From Nanobdellota archaeon (GTDB taxonomy: Archaea; Nanobdellota; Nanobdellia; SCGC-AAA011-G17; ARS1403): a stretch of 11,707 nucleotides of DNA. The position numbers were made by a program, and so were the translations under genes. The notes beneath the pieces were generated by a model. It was not told the DNA's origin and made no database searches. It was given only the letters and a program-made list of their open reading frames with translations. Below are positions 6,143 to 11,707 of the stretch, one piece after another; the first letter of the stretch is position 1, and each line of letters opens with the position of its first letter. The stretch spans positions 1 to 11,707 of the forward strand of contig NZCU01000012.1 in assembly GCA_002688395.1 (NCBI GenBank). The letters are read 5' to 3'.

Positions 6143-7948
6143 ATGTTGAAATCATTGTTTCTACTAATAATTCTAGTTCTTTCAATTAATTTTGTCTCAG
6201 CTGAAATTCAAATAACAGAAATAATGTCAGATCCTGAAGATGATGAAAATTTAAATGAATGGATTGAATTATATAACAATGGAACTTCTTCAATAGATAT
6301 AGCAAATTACACAATAGAGGATGATGCAGGACTTGATTTAATTTTGGGAGGAAAATTCAACGGAGGGGGAACAATTATCCCTTCATCAACTTACGCTATT
6401 TTAACAAGTGAGACAACAAGAGTTTACGATAACTTTGATATTCCATTAAACACAATAAAATTATATGTAAACGAAACTAGAATTGGAAAATCCGGATTGA
6501 GTAATTCAGGAGAAACTTTAAAATTATATGATTCTAATCTTAATTTACTAGACCAAGTAACTTATCCTTCTGTTTCAAATGGAAATTCTTATGCTAAATT
6601 TACAACTTGGCAAGAAACATCTTCAATAACTCCTGGAAAAAATAACATTAACAATGAAAGTATCATAATAAACTACAGCAAAATTTCAATAACAGAATTT
6701 CTTCCAAATCCTGAAGGTAATGATGATTCTATCATGCCAGATGGAGAATGGGTAGAAATCTTCAACTCAGGATTAACAGCTTTAGATTTATTAGGATTTG
6801 AACTATATGATAATCTAGGATCGGACCCAGATATAGTAATAACAAACACTTCAACATTCTCAGGAACAATAATAAATCCTGATTCTTATTTAATAGTTTA
6901 CACAAACGGAGTTTCAGGATTTCTAAACAATGATGGATTTGAAAAAATAAAATTATATGACATTTACGATAATTTAATTGAAGAAGTAACATATTCAGAT
7001 TCAGATGAAGCAGTTTCTTGGTCTTTTTCAGAAGGAAAATGGCAAAAGACAACTCCAACACCAGGTTATGGGAATGAAGATAATAAAACTTCTATAGAAT
7101 CAGAAATTAGAATAGAAGAAATTTATGATTTAGGAAGTGATAAAAAAGCAGAATGGGGAGACATTATAAGAGTTAAATTATTTACTTACAAAGGAAACAC
7201 AAATAAAAATGTAGTGTGGATGTGGGTGGAAAATGATGAAGAAAGAATAACTAAAAAAAGTAAATTTAATTTATACAGTAAATTTCAAAATTACACTTTA
7301 GCTTATCCTTTAGCAATACCAAATAACTGTGATAATGAATTCTTAAGTGGAAATTATAGAATAATAGCAGAAGGCTTAGATTATAGAACTGAAGAAATTT
7401 TAGAAATAAGAGATAAACCTTTATGTGAAGGTTCAACAAAAACATCAAGGGCCAAAAATTTAAATTATGAAATAAAATCTCTCCCAGAAACAGTTTCACT
7501 AGAACAACAGTTTACAACAGAAATATATTTAAGAAACAACCAAAAAGAAGATATTAATTTAGATCTATGGTCATATCCTTATTCTGGAAAGAAAAAATTT
7601 GTAGATGAAGAAAAAGAAAATCTTCAAAGTTTAACTTTAAAATCTTCAGAAGAAAAAGTAATAAGTTTAAAAAACACAATAAAAGACTCAGACAAAGATG
7701 AATTAAATTTTAAAATAAAAATCTTAAGAGATGATAGAAAAAACCCTTATGAATTAAAAGATTCTATTAAAATAAGTAAAAAAACACCCTCGTCACCAAC
7801 ACCCAAAACACTTAAAAACCCACTTACGGGCTATACTGTGTACGAAAGTCAAGGTCAAAAAGCAAAGCGTTCAGCCATTTTTTTCTTTAATGGCATATTA
7901 GCGTTGCTTTTAATTTACATAGTATTTAACCATGGAAATACAAATTAA
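6143..7948 (+). CDS. Secreted/surface protein with two lamin-tail domains and C-terminal membrane anchor
   Basis: This 601-residue protein has an N-terminal signal peptide (1-20, ending FVSA). Two lamin-tail-type immunoglobulin-fold domains follow: the first at about 22-165 (ITEIMSDP...NEWIELYNNG) and the second at about 180-312 (ITEFLPNP...GEWVEIFNSG). Each has the family's I-T-E-x-x-x-[DN]-P opening, the EW.E.[YF]N core and a later LKLYD/IKLYD...VTY strand. Residues 320-545 form further beta-rich domains of no named family, with a possible disulfide C396-C428. Many N-x-S/T sequons suggest N-glycosylation. The C-terminus has a Pro/Thr linker, the motif NPLTGYTVYES (559-569), a basic patch and one membrane helix (about 578-595). 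It is probably an outward-facing surface protein. Its last 17 bp overlap the next gene, and it ends tail to tail with a second surface-protein gene across one small gene. Confidence 0.85.
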   Translation: MLKSLFLLIILVLSINFVSAEIQITEIMSDPEDDENLNEWIELYNNGTSSIDIANYTIEDDAGLDLILGGKFNGGGTIIPSSTYAILTSETTRVYDNFDIPLNTIKLYVNETRIGKSGLSNSGETLKLYDSNLNLLDQVTYPSVSNGNSYAKFTTWQETSSITPGKNNINNESIIINYSKISITEFLPNPEGNDDSIMPDGEWVEIFNSGLTALDLLGFELYDNLGSDPDIVITNTSTFSGTIINPDSYLIVYTNGVSGFLNNDGFEKIKLYDIYDNLIEEVTYSDSDEAVSWSFSEGKWQKTTPTPGYGNEDNKTSIESEIRIEEIYDLGSDKKAEWGDIIRVKLFTYKGNTNKNVVWMWVENDEERITKKSKFNLYSKFQNYTLAYPLAIPNNCDNEFLSGNYRIIAEGLDYRTEEILEIRDKPLCEGSTKTSRAKNLNYEIKSLPETVSLEQQFTTEIYLRNNQKEDINLDLWSYPYSGKKKFVDEEKENLQSLTLKSSEEKVISLKNTIKDSDKDELNFKIKILRDDRKNPYELKDSIKISKKTPSSPTPKTLKNPLTGYTVYESQGQKAKRSAIFFFNGILALLLIYIVFNHGNTN

Positions 7949-8330
7949 AGCAATAATAGAAATTTTGGGAAAACCAAAAGAACATGTAGAAGAAACTCTA
8001 AAAAAAGTTCTTAATGAATTATCTGAAAGAAAAGGTGTAACAGTACTACATAAAGAAGTGGCAGAAACAAAAGAACTAGAAAAATTCTTTTCAACTTATG
8101 TAGATCTAGAATTAAAATTAGATGAATTAGACAATTTAATTGATTTTTGTTTTGATTTCTTACCAAGCTCAGTAGAAATACTGAAACCAGAAAAAATAAA
8201 TATGGAATCTCATGCATTTGCAGAATACATGAATGATTTACTTGCCAAATTACATCAACACAGTATGATAATAAGAAACCTACATGCTGAAAATATTGCA
8301 ATGAAAGAAAAACTAGGAGAAAAAAACTAA
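7932..8330 (+). CDS. Conserved-looking hypothetical, 132 residues
   Basis: I believe proteins of this type are found as uncharacterised families in DPANN archaea, but I cannot name one. It opens with an alpha/beta segment (IKAIIEILGKPKEHVEETLK, 5-24), has a central acidic region with LELKLDELDNLIDFCFDFLPSSVEIL (59-84), and ends with a probable coiled coil (95-130). The GKPKEHVE and FLPSSVEIL stretches look like conserved motifs. It is soluble and probably cytosolic. Its ATG lies inside the end of the lamin-tail gene (17 bp overlap), with no Shine-Dalgarno sequence, so it is probably translated by coupling. Its stop codon touches the stop of the minus-strand gene at 8331, with no spacer. Confidence 0.78.
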   Translation: MEIQIKAIIEILGKPKEHVEETLKKVLNELSERKGVTVLHKEVAETKELEKFFSTYVDLELKLDELDNLIDFCFDFLPSSVEILKPEKINMESHAFAEYMNDLLAKLHQHSMIIRNLHAENIAMKEKLGEKN

Positions 8331-10148
8331 TTACTTCTTACCTATTAATTTTTCTAATTCCTTCATACTATCATCCAAATCTTTACCAATACCTTTAGCA
8401 ACTTTAGGAATTCTCCTAGCAAGTCTAGGGGAATAAGCTTCTCTTCTTTTTGCTGTAGATAATTTAGGAGTATATTTCGCTTCAGGTTTAGGTTTTTTCT
8501 TACCAAATTTAAACTTCAACAATCCTTTTTTATAAGCTAAGAATCCTCCACCTCCCAAAGCTATCAATAACAACAACACTAATAATGACCATAAGACAAC
8601 ACTACTCCCATCTTCTTCTACATCCCTACTACTAGGGGGTGTTCCTCCTGTACTTCCTCCACCAAAATCATCATCAAATCCGTCATCTCTATCACTTCTA
8701 GGACAACCATCTCCACTTATATCAATACATTGACCTATTGCATCTCTTCTACCCTCACAACCTTCTTCAGTAGTACAACTATTTCCTATAGTAGTTCCTC
8801 CTCTATCAGGATCTACTGTTGTATCTCTCCCAACAGTCTCGTCCCAAGGATCTTCATCATCAGAATTAGCAACACCATCTCCATCAATATCATTATCTTC
8901 TTTATCAGCAAATCCATCTCCATCTAAATCTTCATCCCCATCTAAAACATTGTTATTATTCTCATCAGGATTTCTATCAAATCGATCTATACTATTCAAT
9001 AAACCATCTCCATCAATATCATTATCATCCCTATCACATATATTATCTTCATCTAAATCAGGACAACCAGCTTCAATTCCTAAAAAACTCCCACTATAAA
9101 GAACTAAAGCAGTATCTTCCACACTACAACTAGGTTTTTCCCAACAAGATGCACTATCTCTTCTAGAAGCAACCCAATTCTCAACACCATTAACAACACC
9201 ATCAGGTTTTAATAAACTATAAACCAAAGCAGTTAATGGTAGATCAGCATTTCCCCAATATCCTGCTGCATTTTTTCCAGAAGTTAAACTAGTTAAATAT
9301 TGAGAATCTTGAGTAACTTTAAATAAAAATGCTTGTTCTAATATTCCTAAGCTAGTTTGTTCTATTAACCAACTAGGATCTCCAGATTTTCCAATTTCAT
9401 CAAGAACATATAACACATAACCACTTGTCTCTGTATCACAACTTCCACTTCGATAAGACTGACTCCAACAAGGATCACCAAAACTTACAGTAATATTATC
9501 ATCTCTTTCCTCTCGCTTAATAAAATAATTTTCAACACTACTAATATCTTTTTTATTGATAAAACTTAAAACTAAGTCAGTCCCCAAACCACTACAATCT
9601 AAATTAAGACTTTCAGTAGTTGAAGTTAACACATTACTACTAGGAAGAATATTATACCACTCATTATATCCTAAATTAAGATTTACAGGTACAACAACAC
9701 TACTACCATCTTCTAGATTTACTAAATCACAACTTCCAGCAGTACTAGAAACAACTTGTACAAACCATTCATTTCCAGTGCTAGGTAAATCCTGTGCTTT
9801 AAAGTTAACACTTCTAGAATTCAATAACCATGAACCAGCTTTATTAACAATAATAGCATTATTTCCTCTTTCATGAAGCGCTAAAGTAGCAATTGAGGCA
9901 TCTTTAACATTACAACTATTCGAAGCCATACAACTTTCTAATTGGCCAATTAAACTCTCAACACCATTTGCAATCTCATCTCCATATATAGTTTCTTGAT
10001 CTAAAGCTAAAACACCATAAGCAGTCTCTCTCATATTGCTCCAAACACCATTAGTTCCTTGATTAACTAACCAATCTCCTTCTCTAGAAGCATCTGCAGA
10101 ATTTACTAAAATTAACACTAATAAAACTAATAATAATTTTTTATACAT
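8331..10148 (-). CDS. Cell-surface protein with cysteine-paired helical repeats, calcium-loop region and C-terminal anchor
   Basis: This 605-residue protein has a signal peptide (1-20, ending SADA). Residues 21-355 contain repeats resembling prenyltransferase/terpenoid-cyclase-like helical repeats: about 73-92, 227-249 and 335-351 each show C-x(5-9)-C, three residues, then an acidic/Thr-Ala stretch leading into a leucine-rich helix. Residues 362-436 form an Asp-rich block with DxDxDG loops (DNDIDGDG twice, DEDLDGDG once), as in thrombospondin type-3 repeats, which bind calcium. A Cys/Asp/Gly-rich region (458-506) precedes one membrane helix (about 516-538) and a strongly basic cytosolic tail. 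Even cysteine spacing suggests disulfides outside the cell. A Shine-Dalgarno match, GGTGA, stands four bases before the ATG, unlike most neighbours. Function unknown; a structural or adhesive role is possible. Confidence 0.85.
   Translation of the reverse strand: MYKKLLLVLLVLILVNSADASREGDWLVNQGTNGVWSNMRETAYGVLALDQETIYGDEIANGVESLIGQLESCMASNSCNVKDASIATLALHERGNNAIIVNKAGSWLLNSRSVNFKAQDLPSTGNEWFVQVVSSTAGSCDLVNLEDGSSVVVPVNLNLGYNEWYNILPSSNVLTSTTESLNLDCSGLGTDLVLSFINKKDISSVENYFIKREERDDNITVSFGDPCWSQSYRSGSCDTETSGYVLYVLDEIGKSGDPSWLIEQTSLGILEQAFLFKVTQDSQYLTSLTSGKNAAGYWGNADLPLTALVYSLLKPDGVVNGVENWVASRRDSASCWEKPSCSVEDTALVLYSGSFLGIEAGCPDLDEDNICDRDDNDIDGDGLLNSIDRFDRNPDENNNNVLDGDEDLDGDGFADKEDNDIDGDGVANSDDEDPWDETVGRDTTVDPDRGGTTIGNSCTTEEGCEGRRDAIGQCIDISGDGCPRSDRDDGFDDDFGGGSTGGTPPSSRDVEEDGSSVVLWSLLVLLLLIALGGGGFLAYKKGLLKFKFGKKKPKPEAKYTPKLSTAKRREAYSPRLARRIPKVAKGIGKDLDDSMKELEKLIGKK
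8874..9026. repeat. 24-bp exact direct repeat inside the surface-protein gene
   Basis: An identical 24-bp segment occurs at 8874-8897 and 9003-9026, 129 bp (43 codons) apart. It encodes the DNDIDGDG calcium-loop unit on the minus strand. A diverged third copy near 8913-8930 encodes DLDGDG. Exact identity at the DNA level suggests recent duplication or gene conversion within the calcium-binding block. Confidence 0.7.
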
Positions 10149-10152
10149 ATAT

Positions 10153-10157
10153 TCACC
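10153..10157 (-). promoter_or_regulatory. Shine-Dalgarno sequence of the calcium-loop surface-protein gene
   Basis: On the minus strand the sequence reads AAAGGTGA, four bases before the ATG at 10148. It pairs with the archaeal 16S rRNA 3' end. It fixes the start codon, and it is unusual here because most genes in the window show no such site. Confidence 0.6.
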
Positions 10158-10180
10158 TTTTAAGCTAAATTTAGTTAAAA

Positions 10181-10190
10181 TTATATAAAT
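10181..10190. promoter_or_regulatory. Palindromic TATA box between divergent genes
   Basis: TTATATAA (10181-10188) is a perfect palindrome within TTATATAAAT. On the plus strand its core is 26.5 bp before ATG 10212, predicting a leaderless kinase mRNA. On the minus strand it lies about 36 bp before ATG 10148, which would give a leader of about 10 bases that begins at the Shine-Dalgarno site. One box may serve both genes. Confidence 0.5.
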
Positions 10191-10211
10191 AACTTTCTAT
10201 ATTCCTTATTT

Positions 10212-10745
10212 ATGCAACTTAAGAGCCTAAAATATTTTTCAAAAGGAAAAAGAAGTAAAGTATATACAGCTTTATATAAAAATAAAAAAGTTATAGTAAA
10301 ATATTCTAATAGATCATTAATTGAAGCTAAATGGCTGAAAAAATTAAAAAAATTAAAATTTATACCTAAATTAATATCTTCAGATAAAAATACTTTAGTT
10401 ATGGAGTTTATAGAGGGTAAAACTATAAATGATTATATAAAAAAAACAAAGAATCCAAAGCTAATTTTAAAACAAATCTTAAAACAATGCTATGAATTAG
10501 ATAAATTAGAAATAAATAAATTAGAATTAACAAATCCTTACAAACATATCTTAATTAAAAACAAAAAAGCTAAAATGATAGACTTCGAAAGATGTTACAA
10601 AACTGAAAATCCTAAAAATGTTACACAATTTACTGAATTTTTAATGCGTAAACGTTTAATTGATAGAAAAATAACTCCATTATTAAAAAATTATAAAAAA
10701 AATAAAACCAAAACTAATTTTTCAAAGATTTTGTCTTCTTTCTAG
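10212..10745 (+). CDS. Bud32/RIO-like archaeal protein kinase, small, atypical catalytic loop
   Basis: This 177-residue protein has a shortened kinase fold, resembling the archaeal family of predicted Ser/Thr kinases (I recall COG2112). A glycine-poor loop, SKGKRSKVYTA (10-20), is followed by the ATP-binding lysine K30 (VIVK), an alpha-C glutamate E38, a hinge MEFIEG (64-69) and a metal-binding DFE (124-126, in MIDFER) in place of DFG. The catalytic HGDL-x-N segment of Bud32 is replaced by KLELTNPYKHI (103-113), with glutamate where the catalytic aspartate is expected. NVTQFTEFLMRKRL (136-149) is conserved in this group as I recall it. The substrate is unknown. It is divergent from the surface-protein gene and its last 32 bp overlap the primase gene in the opposite direction. 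Confidence 0.8.
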   Translation: MQLKSLKYFSKGKRSKVYTALYKNKKVIVKYSNRSLIEAKWLKKLKKLKFIPKLISSDKNTLVMEFIEGKTINDYIKKTKNPKLILKQILKQCYELDKLEINKLELTNPYKHILIKNKKAKMIDFERCYKTENPKNVTQFTEFLMRKRLIDRKITPLLKNYKKNKTKTNFSKILSSF

Positions 10746-11707
10746 GTTTTTTCTGGAATTTCAACATCCTTAATCTTCTCAAAGAATAACTAACAGGATT
10801 TTTACATTTACTACAAATATTATCTCCGCATTTTATTCCAATATCAGCATAATAAGCTTTGTTTGCACAATTAGGAGGCAGTATTTTTCCTTTTTGTTGC
10901 TTATGCCAATTTAATTGAGAAATAACATAACCTTCCTTTAAAGGATCTTTATTTTTATTATTCCATTCATTAACAACTTTCTCAATATTTTCAAAATTCC
11001 AACTCAAACTTCTTAAAAAATTAATTAAGATAAATAAAAATCTTTTTTTACCATCATTTAAACCTAACAAACCTTTTTTTATACATTCAGGCCAATACTC
11101 TTTCTTAACAGCCATTGTTGGAAGCTCATATCTTCTTCCACTTTTAACTTCTTCTTCAGGTAAAGCTAAATTTTTCTTCTTCAAAGCATCAAAAGCTTGC
11201 ATTATTAATTGTCCAGCTTCAAAACCTTCAACTTTACTAGGTAGAAAATCAAAAGTAGTATCAACATTTTCTATTTTCGCATCACTTAGGTTAAAATTTT
11301 TTATATTTTTTAATGGAACACTTACTAATCCTTTCTTCTCATTTACAGAATAAGGAGCTCTGTACATGTGTCTACTAGAAATTAATACTGCATCAACTTC
11401 TACTACAGAAAAAGGATCAAAAACACCTTTAATTAAAATATCTTCTTTAGGTTTCTCCACAGATCTTGAAATCTCTTCTACAGAAGAAACAGATAATATT
11501 TTCTCTCTCAAAGGTTCTTCAATCATATTTTTCAAATAAACAGCAACAACCCTAACACCATCTGGAAATAAATATTTAATTTCTTGATTATCAACTTTAT
11601 CTGGAAAAGATTCAAATGGAATTCCAATATGAAAACCACTTCCTCCAGAAAATTTAACTCCAATACTATTTACATCGTGAAATTTCAAAGCTTCTATTAA
11701 TAATTCA
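10714..11707 (-). CDS. DNA primase with fused PriS catalytic and PriL Fe-S domains (partial, N-terminus off window)
   Basis: The enzyme makes short primers for DNA replication. The frame stays open to the right edge (330 residues visible), so the TTG at 11688, which codes for Leu, is not the true start. The visible part begins in the PriS catalytic domain: KFSGGSGFHIGI (18-29) is the SG..GFH motif and VDAVLISSRHMYRAPYSVNEKKG (104-126) is the second conserved block, with D105, R112, H113 and R116. The N-terminal DxD metal motif is outside the window. From about residue 195 the sequence follows the PriL C-terminal domain: WPECI (C208), a helical section, PPNC (C280), IKC (C293) and NIC (C298), then KNPVSY. 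These four cysteines are the expected 4Fe-4S ligands; C301 is extra. The two normally separate subunits thus appear joined, without the PriL N-terminal region. Confidence 0.82.
   Translation of the reverse strand, partial: ELLIEALKFHDVNSIGVKFSGGSGFHIGIPFESFPDKVDNQEIKYLFPDGVRVVAVYLKNMIEEPLREKILSVSSVEEISRSVEKPKEDILIKGVFDPFSVVEVDAVLISSRHMYRAPYSVNEKKGLVSVPLKNIKNFNLSDAKIENVDTTFDFLPSKVEGFEAGQLIMQAFDALKKKNLALPEEEVKSGRRYELPTMAVKKEYWPECIKKGLLGLNDGKKRFLFILINFLRSLSWNFENIEKVVNEWNNKNKDPLKEGYVISQLNWHKQQKGKILPPNCANKAYYADIGIKCGDNICSKCKNPVSYSLRRLRMLKFQKKPRKKTKSLKN

Noticed and set aside
6762..7499. Minus-strand Leu-rich open frames within the lamin-tail gene
   Set aside because: Low-complexity shadows of AT-rich coding sequence.
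9556..9876. Plus-strand open frame of about 106 codons opposite the calcium-loop surface protein
   Set aside because: It is antisense to a well-supported gene with a signal peptide and domain structure; composition looks like a shadow.
8331..10148. Possible true terpene or squalene cyclase activity
   Set aside because: No DxDD or DDxxD catalytic motif in the helical part, and the protein is predicted to be extracellular with disulfides.
11686..11688. TTG as the start of the primase gene
   Set aside because: The frame is open to the window edge, and the PriS domain needs an upstream DxD motif, so this codon is an internal leucine.
1..11707. tRNA genes, CRISPR arrays, insertion sequences or attachment sites
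   Set aside because: No cloverleaf-forming segment, no regularly spaced repeats and no transposase or integrase motif were seen on reading both strands; low-scoring tRNAs cannot be excluded without a search tool.

Overview
The window looks like a piece of a small, AT-rich archaeal genome, most probably a DPANN-type archaeon (Woesearchaeota, Pacearchaeota or Nanoarchaeota-like). This placement rests on a class I lysyl-tRNA synthetase, an archaeal Hjc Holliday-junction resolvase, an archaeo-eukaryotic primase that appears to carry both the PriS and the PriL C-terminal domains, an archaeal-only Bud32/RIO-like kinase family, very tight packing, and TATA-like boxes about 26 bp before many start codons, which implies leaderless mRNAs. 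No rRNA, tRNA, CRISPR array, transposase or phage gene was seen. The exact lineage cannot be fixed from this window alone.

Layout, left to right. (1) 2-94: the tail of an unknown membrane protein on the + strand, followed by a T-rich terminator. (2) 127-1265, minus strand: a YdjM/DUF457-type membrane protein followed by a small SAM methyltransferase, two bases apart. (3) 1299-2234, plus strand: a THUMP-domain RNA methyltransferase that shares a 33-bp divergent promoter region with (2). (4) 2261-4172, plus strand: a three-gene operon of lysS, a 37-residue single-pass membrane protein (3796-3909) and an acylphosphatase. Both junctions are ATGA stop/start overlaps, so the genes are likely translationally coupled. 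(5) 4244-5723, plus strand: an unrecognised 350-residue protein and Hjc, each with its own TATA-like box. (6) 5720-5980, minus strand: an unrecognised 86-residue protein whose stop codon overlaps that of hjc. (7) 6143-8330, plus strand: a secreted or surface protein with two lamin-tail domains and a C-terminal membrane anchor, overlapping by 17 bp a conserved hypothetical of 132 residues. A perfect 14-bp palindrome sits between its TATA-like box and its start. (8) 8331-10148, minus strand: a large cysteine-paired, calcium-loop surface protein with a C-terminal anchor. (9) 10212-10745, plus strand: a small atypical protein kinase, divergent from (8) around a palindromic TATA box. (10) 10714 to the right edge, minus strand: the primase, cut by the window edge and overlapping the kinase gene by 32 bp.

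Functionally the window mixes information processing (lysS, RNA methylation, hjc, primase) with two cell-surface proteins that sit tail to tail. The points most worth following are the primase domain fusion, the small membrane protein inside the lysS operon, the paired surface proteins, the palindrome upstream of the lamin-tail gene, and the orphan 350-residue protein.
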